Source: Brachyhypopomus gauderio
Taxonomy: Eukaryota > Chordata > Actinopteri > Gymnotiformes > Hypopomidae
NCBI RefSeq assembly: GCF_052324685.1
Contig: NC_135221.1
Coordinates: 7,609,375-7,673,374, forward strand
Reading direction: 5' to 3'
Length of the DNA: 64,000 bases
In this document: in pieces, positions 36,923 through 48,547 of the stretch
Layout: each line of letters begins with the position of its first letter
Numbering within the stretch: the first letter of the stretch is position 1
Position numbers and translations under genes: made by a program
The notes under the pieces: generated by a model
Databases searched by the model: none
What the model saw: only the letters and a program-made list of their open reading frames with translations
Told to the model about the DNA's origin: nothing

Positions 36923-39900
36923 ACTCAGACGTGCACCGATCGGGCGCCCCTCCTTAGCCTTCAGCCAACACAACAGCGCCCTCTGCTGGCTGGCTGCACC
37001 ACACTCCAGGGAGCGCCGACAAAAGCTAGTGCCTCGAGGCAGTTTAGATTTAGTTCATTGTGCCCCAGAGGCTTTTGTGGACTTCTCACCCCTTTAAAAA
37101 ACCCTGATCCTATAACAAATAACAACAAGAACAAATAGTACTTTAATATTAGGTTTTGACTAAACATAATTTGGAATTAAAGATTAATAAACATCCTTTG
37201 CTTCCAGAATATAGTTTAAAATAATTGAGAATAATAAATGCTTGGCACGAACATCCATAAACCTGTCTGTGTGCAAAGGGTATCCTGGTGTTGAGCTGAG
37301 CCTGCCACTGGGGTGCTCCAAAAACACTCCGACTGACAGCTGTCACTCAGCCGTCACTCAGGAGTGGGCGTGTCCCTCACAGCATATCGCCTGTCTCCAG
37401 CCGGGGCAACCCCCCTGGGACTATCCGCCCTGCATGAGCTTCGTATTGACACCTTTACTGACCTCTGACCCCTCCCCAATGCCGGACTACAAAAGGCAAA
37501 TGGCTCAGAGCGGGAAGGGCAGGCCAGGCACTACATCCTGCAGAGATGTTCTGCTGGCAGCTGATCCTGTTCCTTGGTCTCCAGAAGGAGAACAGGGAAG
37601 CAGGGCTATAGCCTTTGATGCTCAGCTAAAATCTCAGGGAAGGGACTTTCATCCAACAGTAAGGGCAGGGGTGTATGACATTTTTAAAAAGTGTTCTGGG
37701 ATGTCATAGCATGTGTAGCTTATTTTAGTATCGTTTTAATCTGTCCAAGGTGGGAGGTTGGGGGGGGGGGGGGGGGGGGGGGGGTGGAACCATGTTGAAA
37801 CACCCACCCCACTGTTTGCTACATCCCTGAGTAGGGGCTTTAATTATTTTTTTTTATCTTTAGTTGTTTATTTTGAGCTAGCTTTATTTAGTCTTACTAA
37901 TAAAAGTCTTATTAAGCATCATCCTGGTATGTGTGCTGGTGATGGCAGTTCTGAGATGCACGATCACTTTAACCACTAGAGAGAGTGCTCCAAGAACTGC
38001 TACATCATGGTGTGCTAGCAAGTGTAACATGACACCTGCGTGAATCTCAGCAGGGTGATGCAGAGCTGGGTGGCAGCGTGGTGATGGAACACAGGCACTC
38101 ATAACTACATCAAAACACAACACCAGTATGTCAGTTTCACAATAATCAACAGTGACCTCAAATGAAGAGAACATCCAGAACATTTAAGATTTTTTAAAGC
38201 CTTGAGAAATATCCACAGTGTATGCCAAGATAATCGGATTCTCTCAGTACACCAAAATGATACCCATGTGCATGGAGTTAAATTGTAAATTCAAATTACA
38301 TTTTAATATCAATGCCCTTGGTATTAAGAAGAAAATGAATCCGTTTCACTTCACATCAACCTATGTCATTGATCACTTCCATAAACATAATATTGGCATA
38401 CAACCAAATACCGGTCACTTCTTTCCTGTAACCAAGTACAAAGATGATTTCTTACCCATTTTTGAAGTGAGCTTTTGGGATGCCTGATGAGTTACACATT
38501 ACATAATTCTATATATTTGAGTGAGTTATGAAAAGCTTGATATTTAAATTATATTTTATTTTGATTTCACTTTTTAGGCAAAAATTTCATCACTTATCCC
38601 CACTTGAAAACGTGGAAAAGATCCCAGTTGAGCGTCTTCAGTGGGTGTTGCTTCAGCACGCCCACACCGGGCAAGTCAGATATACACGGGTTTAAGGCTT
38701 TTGCTACACAGACAAATTTAAAATGAATTCAGACCAAGTTAATTTAAATTAACAGATAATTTACATCAAACGCTTCTTCATCACGCCACCAGCAGAACAG
38801 GATGGTGTAATACAGCCTGCTTCCAAGCACACGAGTGCAGAGGGCTAATCGTCTTTCTACACCAGGCCTTACTCCACCAGTTCTAGGGTCAAATGAGCCA
38901 GAATGTCATTGATGGTGTTGGTGTCAAAATCTCGGTATTGTGAGGGAAAGCAGACACTATCTGCCAGCAGGTCAGTCTGTCCATCAGTTTATACCCATTC
39001 CGGTTTAGGGCTCACCTCAAGGTCTGTAGTAACAAGACTGCATCAGGCTGATATCGCTCCTGCTGGAACACCCAAAGCCCTCTGTTGATCTGCAGCTGCA
39101 AGACTATCTACACACAATAAAGCAGACAAATGTGTTTTCATTTTTTTTATAGCGTTTTATCATCCCAAACCTGTATAACGTTGTACGCCATCAACAGTCA
39201 ACATTTATTTACATTTTAATTATTTACATTTTACTTTTTTTTATGAGAGAAGAAACACAGCGGAATACTCGAGCTGCAAAGGCAAAAGCACCTGAAAGAA
39301 AATGTCACATTTTAATTTATGCAGAACAGTAAAAAATAATACACACTCCAGGAAAATTAAATACAGGCTTGCAAAAAAATACCCTTAAGTGTGAACAATT
39401 AGCAAGTCAAAATATTACTAAGTGGCAAGACATTGTTGAAATGCCTTGCCTTCATTTGGAGATCTTTTTGCGTGCCTGCATCACTAACGCAGAGGTGGAC
39501 AAAGGACTCCTGGATAAGCAGACAGGTTGGTGAGGTCATCAGGGTACTGGTGGGTGAGGAACGTGGCATTACGTATATCATATACGTAATGTATTGAAAT
39601 GTATACAAAAGTGGAAACAAAATAGACACATCCAATCTGTGGTGCAATTGACATCTCCCTGATGACATCTCCCATCATCAGCGCCCAGACGTCAGGATGA
39701 CATCACATCACTAGCCAGATTAGAGGTTGCTAACAGGAAGTAGGCCTACTGAACGAAAAGCATTTGCAAACACGCGTGGTAATAAAGAGACCAATCCACA
39801 ACACGACTGCATCACGGCTGCCTCGTGCGTGTACCATTACAAGCCGGAGTCCTGCAGCACTTAGCCAGAGTGTGCATGACATGATGCATTTGAATCAGGA

Positions 39901-40734
39901 CGAATAAAGATTGTGTTCAGCATTGTTCAGCAAATTCTCTGTTCTGTGGAGCATTAGGAGCGTTTGTCAGAGCTCCAATCTTTCAGATTAATGTCGTCTT
40001 CTGTATACTATGACATGGATCACTCATAGCTTCTCATCGTGCTTTCCCCTGTTCTCTATCCGCTTGTCCATTTCCCCTTTTTGTCCTGCTGATGCTGGAC
40101 GTCCCGCGAGGGAGCCTCAGCATGTGACCGCGGCCGACGGTTGCCACGGAGAGTGAGTGAACACCCCGAGGCCATTCTGCGGGACGTGCCATCTTCTCCA
40201 TACACGTCCCACCCATGACCAGCGGTGACAGGACTTAACACATACATTAGGCGTCCTGAAATTGCTTCAGCCATTACTGCTAATGAAGGAGTTTCTTCCC
40301 CCTTCATGACTGTCATGTCAAAGTCCTTTTAAATATGGTGCAGAAGTAAACTACTTTGTCCTGATCCAGCAGTATGAGTCCGATGTCCAGTGCTGGGATG
40401 CTGCACACCAGGTTCAGGGTGAGCAGCGGTCTCACGGCGCTTTATTAAAGGATATCTGTTACTGCGGAGAACTCTGCAGCCAGTATCCCCCTCGGGCCTT
40501 TACACAGTCAACCCCCCCCCCACAAGTACTGGCACTCCAGCAACAATCACATGCTACAGTGACTATAAGCTCAAAGGGCAGCCAAACATTCTCAAGCAGC
40601 TCTCCAGAAGACACTTTGTTTCAAAACAAAGCATCACTCAGGTCAAGCCTGAAGCGTAGGTCAAGCCTGGAATTGGTATTGATAAAAGACTAAGCCTGGC
40701 CTCAGGATGCTACTTTATAGCAGAAACATACTGT
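36923..40734. other. gene-free stretch
   Basis: Holds a 26-G homopolymer (37759-37784) and a perfect palindrome (39567-39591). The plus-strand open frame 37242-37709 (155 residues) has no domain, no signal peptide and no splice context, and is not called. Confidence 0.45.
39567..39591. repeat. 25-bp perfect palindrome
   Basis: CATTACGTATAT, one central C, ATATACGTAATG: 12-bp perfect arms that could extrude as a cruciform or bind a dimeric factor. Confidence 0.9.
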
Positions 40735-40970
40735 ACCGAGTTATGTATTAACAACACACTGTATTGTTGTGTATTAGTAACACTGTACTGAGTTATGTAT
40801 TAGCAACACACTGTATTGTTGTGTATTAGTAACACACTGTACTGAGTTATGTATTAGCAAACACTGTATTGTTGTGTATTAGTAACACTGTACTGAGTTA
40901 TGTATTAACACTGTATTGTTGTGTATTAGTAAACACACTGTACTGAGTTATGTATTAACACACTGTGCTT
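40735..40970. repeat. imperfect tandem repeat of about 50-58 bp, 4-5 copies
   Basis: Each copy joins ACTGTACTGAGTTATGTATT to CACTGTATTGTTGTGTATTA with short indels between copies. Confidence 0.85.
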
Positions 40971-41840
40971 CATTAGTCTATGTAGCTGTATGCACTGTTG
41001 AGTTTTCCTTGTTTTATTCAGGGCTTGAGGCATTTGTTCCTCGATTTCAATTTCAATCTAAACCTCAAGGGTAAATTCTTTGTACTTCAATAAGTTCAAT
41101 AAAGCTGCATTTGTATACACTGTAATGAAAGATCATTTTACCTGAGCTGAGGAATCAAGTCTTGTCTATTGTGTTTTAATGAGAAGTTTGGCATCATATC
41201 TTGGCTATTAAACAGACACAATGTATAAAACTCTACAGATCTTGCATGAATGATAAATGTCAATGCTGGTTTCTTACCCATCACCACCAACAGGGGTGTG
41301 TGCTGAGATGTTCCACAGCACATCTTGTGTCTTTTGTGACAAGAGAAACATTCCTAAGGGATAGTGAGCCTTATCTGTCAGTATGAGTGATCCACAGAGA
41401 AACCAGATTTAAGCATCTTTAAAAGAACATGCCCATCTCTGCGTAAGACTCACTTACAAGTCTACACTTGTGTGCACTCTATCAGTGAATTGTGTTTTTG
41501 CACCGCAGACTTACATCAATGGAGGACGATAAAGTATTACCAGACTTACAACAGTTACTACAGAAGTCTGGATTTCTATGTTGCTCCTCTCACTACTTTA
41601 CGCCACATGACTGTATTTAGCTGATTTACATACACCAAACACAGAGGACTGAATCCCCCTGAAAGCTTTTCATCTGGCAACCATTTGATCTCCACTAACA
41701 CATTAACAATGATGCTTGGCTGATCTGGATAAACAAGTATCTTCTGAGTTACACTGTGTGAAGAGGTACATGCCTCGTCATAATAAGGAGCCAGTCAAAT
41801 ATTCTACACATACAACTTGCAGTGCCTTAATGACAAAACA

Positions 41841-41900
41841 CTTTTGTAAGTCGCTCTGGATAAGAGCGTCTGCTAAATGCCGTAAATGTAAATGTAAATA
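41841..41900 (+). mobile_element. SINE 3'-tail fragment
   Basis: Carries TTTGTAAGTCGCTCTGGATA, AGAGCGTCTGCTAAATGC and a (GTAAAT)n end, the well-known conserved tail of many teleost SINEs. The 5' body is not recognisable. Confidence 0.8.
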
Positions 41901-42660
41901 TGGATGATCATAAACCTGGTCTATGGGTACCTTTACCTATTTGCCTAAATACTTTATACTCTTATATGTCCATAAAATGCCTCTCGGATCATCTTGCAAA
42001 ATAAAAGAGGAGGGGCTAACGGAACAACAGAAAAAAGAACCTCGACTGGCACAATTGCTGACATTTCCCAAAGCCCATCATTCAAAATGCCTCAAATACA
42101 GAGAGCTATGAAGAACTCTGAAGTGAAGCAGAAACGGTTCAAACTAAATTTCGCAAGGAAGAACAGTCTAGAATTGAAAATCAAAATAATTCCAGAACTT
42201 TTGGTACTGTGCCACCCCAACACGTAAAAACGTAGGAGATTGGCTCTTTAAGAGGTTGTCCCCAGACTGCACTGCTGCAGGAGAATGGCAGGGTGGGCCC
42301 GCATCTCCAAACAAGCAGGCAGAGCTGCAGTGACTAGAGCAGCCTGTGGGATTATTCTGCCTCTAGCTAAAGAAGAGACAGAAGGAAAAAAAATCAATAT
42401 GTTTGAATGGCAACAGGAGATGGGCCTGATGCTGTCTGAAACATCAAACACACTCCAGCACCAACTGTTCCCACTTCCAGAAACACAATTACAGCCGTGC
42501 TATTATACGTGTGGACTTTTTTGATGAGCTTCAGCCAAAAGTGTTTGACGGACCTATGGGACAGTGAACTGGTCCGTTTGGTCCGTCCACTTCCCCGAGA
42601 TCCACCCATGATCCTTCACAGCAGCCCTCAGACGTCAGGCCCGAGTGCTGGAGTGCCTGT

Positions 42661-42701
42661 GGGGGGTGTTGGACGCTTCGTGGTGGCATCCAACACCCCC
42701 C
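42661..42701. repeat. 13-bp inverted repeat (hairpin)
   Basis: GGGGGGTGTTGGA and its exact reverse complement TCCAACACCCCCC are separated by 15 bases. Lies about 650 bases 3' of the adal stop codon. Confidence 0.85.
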
Positions 42702-43033
42702 AACACGCCTCGCTCAGTCTGTTGTCTAATGTCTGGAGGTTACTGGAGGTGGAGCGTTGCGGATGGACAGTAGATATTCATTCCAGCTGCGTTCGCCCGC
42801 ATGCAGACTGCTGAGAGTCAACAGCAAACAGGCTGAAATTGGTCCGGAGTGTATTTGCACAAAACAGCAAGAAACTCAGACAGCACCAAGGGTGTTGAAG
42901 GAGAAATTGTGCAGGAGATGTAAGCAGAATTATTTTCGTTCCACTGCTGACCCCTGGTGGAAGAACTTATATTTGCATTTTAGAGACAAAAACACAATTA
43001 CCAGAATATACAGCAAGTCTCTCTAAGAACGGC

Positions 43034-43043
43034 TTTATTTATT
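43034..43043 (-). terminator. adal: probable adal polyadenylation signal
   Basis: Two overlapping AATAAA hexamers on the minus strand (AATAAATAAA), about 300 bases downstream of the adal stop codon. Confidence 0.5.
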
Positions 43044-43344
43044 AAGAAGACTTTTGTTTTGTTCTTGTTGTGAATTAATTCGTAGGACAATGAGATCAAA
43101 CCATGTTTTGTACACACATTAATAATCTCAATATGCTGCTCAATTGTATTTCAGTGCGTGAATGACTAAATGCTGAACAAGAGTCTTGGCAGACAAAATA
43201 AATCCCGATAAAAAAGTTCAGTCAGTGTGTCAGTGCACAAGATGCACACTTTCTTGAGGTAAAACTTGTGTACTGTCAGCGTAGGTCCACTGGACAGGTA
43301 TGTCACTCTGCCTGTTTGATTAAGCCTTTCGCCTGGAAGGACTC

Positions 43345-43551
43345 TCACTGGGGCGGAGGTCGCTGCAGGACACCAGGTTTGAGCTCCGCCCACCTGCGCA
43401 CCAGTTGCTGCTTCAGGGGCTCTGGTGCGAAGCTGCACCGCACAGCCTGCTGGGACAGGTCCCACACAGCCCCCGGACCCAGGCCAAAGGTGGAGGCAGC
43501 CAGCTGGTACTCCTGAGAGAGGTCAGAACAGAACACCCCCTTGTCGTCCGT
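43345..43551 (-). CDS. adal: adal exon 9 (residues 285-352, stop)
   Basis: Starts with the TDDKGVF zinc/catalytic motif and runs through LSQEYQLAA to LKPGVL and the stop. Its acceptor (CACCTTTCAG) is immediately preceded by four 14-bp tandem units. Confidence 0.93.
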   Translation of the reverse strand, partial: TDDKGVFCSDLSQEYQLAASTFGLGPGAVWDLSQQAVRCSFAPEPLKQQLVRRWAELKPGVLQRPPPQ

Positions 43552-46500
43552 CTGAAAGGTGGAGTTGGAAAGGTGGAGTTGGAAAGGTGGAGTTGGAAAG
43601 GTGGAATTGGAAAGGCTTGTTTATTTCAAACTCGCCAGCACCAGTTCGCCTCACAAAAAGAAAACACGGACTTACGCAAAGCACACACGGGTGTCCCTGC
43701 TGGTACCAGTACTGAAAATGGTGCTTATCGTATGAAGGCACGGTCTGACCCTTGACATTAGAGGTCAAGCACATCTCTGTGAAGGTGTAAGAGTAAAGCA
43801 AAGGCGTGCATTGAGTGTCCAGAAACACTACGATTACTTAAAGCCACTGTCTAAATGTCATGAAACCTGCAATTTGAAAAACATCAGCAACAAACATGAC
43901 CTCCTATAGGTATTACTGACCTATAGGAATATTTTGCTTGCAAACTTTATCCTGAAGGCTATCCGAACCTCCAACTTCAGGGTGCAAAAATGTGCCATGT
44001 CCAATTCTGTCAGGAGGCAAGTTCAGCAGTATCTCAGACTCCTCCTTCTGAGAAGGAACCTGTAACAACACGGGCATATACCACAACAGTGAGGTATTCT
44101 ATGAATGTCTAATACAATGGAAATACAGTAAGTAATATTATTGTGGGGTAGTGTTGTGGCCAAACCTCCGACATATGTAATGCCAACTTAAGCCCACTGT
44201 TCCTGGCCCTCTGGAGAGCAGGGAACAGATCCTTTCCATTGCCCATCGTAGGGTCACCACTGAGGTCCAGCCCTACCACCAAACCGTCGCTGGACAACAT
44301 GAAGTCCTCAGCAAGCTTCACCGTCTCCATAGCTACCTGAGGGCCATTTCTGCGGTCCACAGCCACTAGAAATCTATTTGAGAAAAAAAAATCCTGATAA
44401 GCGCAATTCTTGTTGATTTAAGATAGTGTTTTTGTTTTATTTAAGATGACGTACTACAGTATTTCGACTGCTTTGGAGTGATATACTAACCTGACATCTA
44501 TGTCAACTCCATCTTGTTTACACTGACGGATGGCTTCTATGACAGTTTCAACATATCTTGACTTAGTCAGACCTTGACAAAATAAAAGCATTTTAAATCA
44601 TTATAAATAACATCAGTGCTTTGTTTTAACATTTGAAAAAATACCTTCCATCTGGTCGAGTGCACAGAAAGTGAAAAAGTCAACCGCTAAATAGTTGCCC
44701 TAGTCGGCCATCAAGAAGTGTCGTTTCTTCTAAACAGAATAGCGACTTTTACTCCGTACCAAAGAAATGAAAACTGAAAGGTTCTCCAAAAGAATGTGTT
44801 TTAGAACAAGAGGATGTACAGATATTTGGTTCTCACTGACCTGCCTCCCTATCACACCTAGTAGAAAACAAAGCAAGATATTCATCCAAGCGTAACAGTT
44901 CAAATCTTTGTACTGAGTTTTATTTTTTTATCTTGGTAATAATTTATCATGTTACTATTTATACTTCTTTAAATTATTATTTAGGCTACATGTTATGCCA
45001 CAGTAGTGGTTTCGTGACTCAGGACAAAGATAACAGAAAAGTTTTAGTCAGGTGTTTATTATTTGGGCATGGTTATCAAAATGTACATTTACATTTCTTT
45101 CAGATGTAGATTTGAGTAATTTGCATACTCATTGTATGTATTCAGTCTGCCTTTTTTAGAAGGATGTTTTTGAAAGCTGTGACAATGTTACAAAATATCA
45201 CAATAATTATTGAGATAGATCAAAATACAAAAAAATTATCGTGATCACATTTTTGGCCATATTGTCCAGCTCTTTAACAACATATGAAAATGAACTCATG
45301 ACGTTCGCATAATGAAGTCATTAATGAAGAGAGCATGTACCTCCCCTACATGCTGGATTGCACCAATGCACTAGCTACCTGATTTTGCTTCTTCTCGGGG
45401 GGTACTGCGCAGTTCAAGATACTTCACTCCATCTGCGGCAAACTCCCGAACAACATCCTTAGCAACCTGTTGAAGTAAAAGATCTCTCACCAAATCTTTC
45501 ACCAGGGTTCAGTTGTGTTACGGCCTGGAGCCTAGAAAAGGCTGTGAACTTCAAAGCAAAGCGATTACCATTAGGATATCCTCCTCCGAGTCAACAAGCT
45601 GATGAATCACTTTGAAAAGATGGAAGCACCTGTGTAAAGAGGCCCAACGACGGTTCTCTCATTTATTGTATTATTTGACTGTTCACACAACAGAATTAAA
45701 GTTGCTCATTTTGAGAGTGATGGAGTGAGTCATATCTTTTGCAATCCACGATGACATCTGTGGATTTTCCCCCCACACATTAATTTTGTGGAGCCTTACT
45801 GTTAAAATAACAGTTAAGCCGCAGTAGTAATGTAGGGCTTGTATTCGCTGCCACAAGTTTGTGAAAGAACGCACTCATCCAGGGTGCGCTGTCCGCTTCT
45901 AATGGCCGTCATACTGTGTTCGATGTTGAGATGCGGCTTTCTGGCAATGAGCTTCTCCATAGTTGCACTGCTGATGGAGCCATTGAGATGTGCATGAAGT
46001 TCCTGCAAGCCAAAATAATAATGATCAGCCAGGTTGTTAAATCTTTGTTTCAATTCATTACACACTTCATAAATCAGATGTGTGAAGTGGAAAAAATGTG
46101 AAATGTGCCATTTTTGTCAATTGTGATTTTTCACCGCAATTGAAATTTGTCCTCCACATTTACCCTTCTGTGTAGTGTTGAGATAATGGGTTTTTGCTTA
46201 GCAGTAACATTAGCAACAATATATTTTGCTTACCAATAAACTTGATATTAAAGTTAGATTATAATGCTGTATAAGGTGCATTAAGCTAGAAAAATATATT
46301 CATAATTTTGGAGGGGGCATTACAAGAGTTAAGCGGCATATTAGTGTGCTCTCTGCAAAAGACAAACAGGATGTTCCACAGAATTTTAACACCTGTGCAA
46401 GTTCAAAGAATATGTTTTAACTTGAAAACAAGTCGTCAGCATCTGCAAGATGGAGGCAGAGAACAAAGTGTAAAACAGTAAAAGGTCAGATCAAGTGCAC

Positions 46501-47225
46501 TGGGGGTAGAGCGGCTGACAGCTAGTCTATTTAGAGGAATACGCAGACAAGTTTTCAGACAGGGAGATTCCATCGCAGAGTAGCAAAGGTGGGGGCTTAT
46601 ACCCAGATCATACTATAAAGTACAGGTGGAAAAGTGTCTGTTTCAGAGACCGGCACACAAAGCTACAGAGTAGAGTAGCTTTTGTGTACAAGTAGGTTTT
46701 GTGTATTCTCTCCAGAGCACTGTATTTTTATTTGCTCTTAATAAAAAGTTAAAGACAAGACTGGTGATCTTCCTTTTGCATCAACGAACATGCTGCACTA
46801 AGGTGGAAAAGGATCAAAGCGCAACAGTAGTTAGGACACACACACACAAACACACTAGTGATTACTAGGGGGCTGTGGTGCATACGTGCCCAGAGCGGTG
46901 GGCAGCCCTAGCCCGGCCCCCGGGGAGCAGTTGGGGTTAGGTGCCTTGCTCAAGTGCGCCTCGGTCATGGCCTCAGGTCTGGGAATCGAACCCACGACCC
47001 TCCGGTCACAAGACCAGTTCCCTACCAAAGGACCATGTGGACACCTGAACTTTTCCACTTCATCTTAATTGGCAGATAGGTATCTGGCTAGCTTGATATT
47101 TAAATTACAGAACCAGGCTGCATCTTTAATTCAAGAAACAAACTTTAGCTAACTTGCTTGAATTCACTAAGGTCACTTACCACTTTAGGCAGCAGCCGGT
47201 AGAAGAGATCAGCTTCAGTCTCCAT
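43345..47225 (-). CDS. adal: adenosine deaminase-like protein (N6-methyl-AMP deaminase)
   Basis: Cytosolic zinc hydrolase of the adenosine/AMP deaminase family; ADAL (MAPDA) hydrolyses N6-methyl-AMP to IMP in clearance of modified nucleotides (family knowledge). Nine coding exons on the minus strand: 47181-47225, 45875-46002, 45569-45629, 45379-45466, 44491-44572, 44166-44373, 43921-44059, 43676-43776, 43345-43551. All junctions are GT-AG and all phases agree, giving 352 residues (human 355). Zinc and catalytic residues are in place: HAHLNGS (His18, His20), HMSE (His201, Glu204), RIGHG (His225), TDDKGVF (Asp286/287). LELRSTPR and SYDKHHF are also present. Nothing is broken. Intron 1 carries a SINE-like repeat split by a solo LTR. 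The gene starts 1.3 kb downstream of cplx3 and is transcribed in the same direction. Confidence 0.95.
43558..43613. repeat. 14-bp tandem repeat abutting the adal exon 9 acceptor
   Basis: Four copies of GGTGGAGTTGGAAA (the last with one change). On the adal sense strand these read TTTCCAACTCCACC and form the polypyrimidine region of the 3' splice site. Confidence 0.93.
43676..43776 (-). CDS. adal: adal exon 8 (residues 251-284)
   Basis: Encodes the MCLTSNVKGQTVPSYDKHHF block of the barrel after a TTCACAG acceptor; donor TGC|GTAAGT. Confidence 0.93.
43921..44059 (-). CDS. adal: adal exon 7 (residues 205-251)
   Basis: Encodes VPSQKEESEILLNLPPDRIG and the zinc-ligand His of RIGHGTF; acceptor TTGTTACAG, donor ATAG|GTCAGT, phase 1 out. 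Confidence 0.93.
44166..44373 (-). CDS. adal: adal exon 6 (residues 135-204)
   Basis: Encodes VAVDRRNGP, GLDLSGDPT and LKLALHMSE, the last carrying the catalytic Glu. Acceptor CAAATAG, donor GAG|GTTTGG. Confidence 0.94.
44491..44572 (-). CDS. adal: adal exon 5 (residues 108-135)
   Basis: Encodes LTKSRYVETVIEAIRQCK and DIDVR; acceptor TTGTCAAG, donor TCAG|GTTAGT. Confidence 0.9.
45379..45466 (-). CDS. adal: adal exon 4 (residues 79-108)
   Basis: Encodes VAKDVVREFAADGVKYLELR then STPR; acceptor CTTCAACAG, donor TCAG|GTAGCT. Confidence 0.92.
45569..45629 (-). CDS. adal: adal exon 3 (residues 58-78)
   Basis: Short exon encoding CFHLFKVIHQLVDSEEDILM; acceptor TTTACACAG, donor ATG|GTAATC. Confidence 0.9.
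45875..46002 (-). CDS. adal: adal exon 2 (residues 16-58)
   Basis: Encodes the metal-binding ELHAHLNGSISS motif and the TMEKLIARKP helix, up to RTLDE; acceptor GGCTTGCAG, donor GATGA|GTGCGT (weak but phase-correct). Confidence 0.92.
46118..47040 (-). mobile_element. tRNA-derived SINE-like repeat, split by a solo LTR
   Basis: Second copy of the repeat at 20628-20900. Its tRNA-like head (B-box GGGTTCGATTCC on the minus strand) is near 46980-47000, followed by body, (GT)n and a last part (46118-46175) that ends AAATCACAATTG. The halves are separated by 46176-46826. It lies in adal intron 1. Confidence 0.75.
46172..46830 (+). mobile_element. solo LTR with 4-bp target-site duplication
   Basis: The insert 46176-46826 (651 bp) begins TGTTG and ends CAACA, the perfect inverted TG...CA ends of an LTR, and is flanked by GTAG on both sides. 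Internally it has LTR logic in plus orientation: a TATA-like ACTATAAAGTAC near 46610 and a polyadenylation signal TTAATAAAAAG near 46737, with a short U5-like remainder. It interrupts the SINE-like repeat exactly where the 20.6-kb copy is continuous. No internal coding region, so it is a recombined solo LTR; family not identified. Confidence 0.7.
47181..47225 (-). CDS. adal: adal exon 1 (residues 1-15)
   Basis: ATG at 47225 opens METEADLFYRLLPKV and meets the consensus donor AAAGTG|GTAAGT. This matches the N-terminal FYSELPKVELHAHLNG layout of ADAL. Confidence 0.88.
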
Positions 47226-48547
47226 TCTTGTGTGTGTTTAGTGTTTATGTTACCTGGTGTCACCGAGGCACCCGCACATTCAGTCCACCCAGTACCTCTC
47301 CTCTGCCTTGAGTTTGTGTGAGAAATGGTGAAGCCCAGTACCACTAGTAGGCTATTCTATTAACAAATAGGCTTCTTTGCTTAATTTGCTACAGTTAAGA
47401 GTCAGGAGACCTTCATACAGTTACAAACAAGCCTCACTGCATTTTGGTAAAAGCCAATTTCTAACAAATGGAAATAAAGTGTGCGGGAGCAACTCCATAA
47501 AAACATCAGCCAAAAAAAAATACAACTACTTTGACCTTGTGTTTATCAAATTACGTTTTTGAGTCTACAAGCATTGTACACTCTTATATATAGACAAATT
47601 GATAAAAGCAATAATCTAATTTAATCTAGTATCCTGAAGCAGAACGTAATCTCGCACCTTACACACCATAACAGCTCACTTCCTACTTCTAGAGCAGAAT
47701 TCAAACCGATCGCGGACCGCCATCTAGCGGTCAGGAGGAGGAAGTGCACAGTACATTTATTAGTTTCTCTTTCACGATAAGAAAATCCTGAAAAACACTT
47801 GTTAACTTTCCGCAGCTAAACTCGACTAGCGATATATATTTATTTTCAATAAGATTTATTTTCAGTAAGATGTAACAAGAGTCGGTTTACTAGCTACAAT
47901 AGTCAGCATTCAAAGTGTTCCGAAATGACTCAGATTTTGGGGAAGTATTACACATCTTAATTTATTTGTCCATAATGGTGCACTCAGCAGGTAAATACCT
48001 AAACAGATAATATTTATAAAACAACAAAGACATATAATTAATTTTACACACACAAAAACAAACAAACATCACAAACATTTTTAACTCCCAAAACATGTTT
48101 GCATAGGGTAGCCTACTGGCTGATATAAGGCTATAATACAGATTTCTTTAAAAAACTGAATTACAAATTATATCCTAAATAACAGATTACAAGTGAATAA
48201 AAGATTAATTCATTAATCATTAATTAGCCTGTGTATCTATGATTGTTAGAAATTGGTCAGCTGATACAACAAAATTACAATGGCCCTGTTTAAGAACCTT
48301 TTTTCTCATTTTATCTCTTAGCAAACATTTGATCTTGAGAGAGCCACAGTATTGAATACATTACAGCATCTTTTACATTAAAGTCATTACCACAAACCCT
48401 GAGACTAAAGGATTAAAGTACTTTGCAAGGAGTGTGTTGTTTCGGAATCTGTTGTTATGTTTAAGCAAATTATCGATCATGAAAGCTAAGACACATCTGA
48501 TCCTAGATCAGTTCTCTCATCCTGAAGCTTGTGTTTATGGGTCTATT
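47226..48547. other. intergenic spacer between adal and cplx3
   Basis: About 1.3 kb containing the adal promoter side and the cplx3 3' UTR. AT-rich; a minus-strand AATAAA near 47961-47966 may serve cplx3. No CpG cluster, TATA element or other gene is obvious. Confidence 0.5.

Larger units (their letters stand above)
40971..43344. other. adal downstream flank and 3' UTR
   Basis: The stretch 3' of adal. Minus-strand AATAAA hexamers overlap at 43034-43043, about 300 bases past the stop, and are the likely adal polyadenylation signal. Contains a SINE tail (41841-41900) and a GC hairpin (42661-42701). No further gene seen. Confidence 0.5.

Noticed and set aside
37242..37709. 155-residue plus-strand open frame
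   Set aside because: No domain, signal peptide, repeat homology or splice context, and composition not gene-like.
38218..38487. 89-residue plus-strand open frame
   Set aside because: AT-rich, no homology recognised, no splice sites flanking it.
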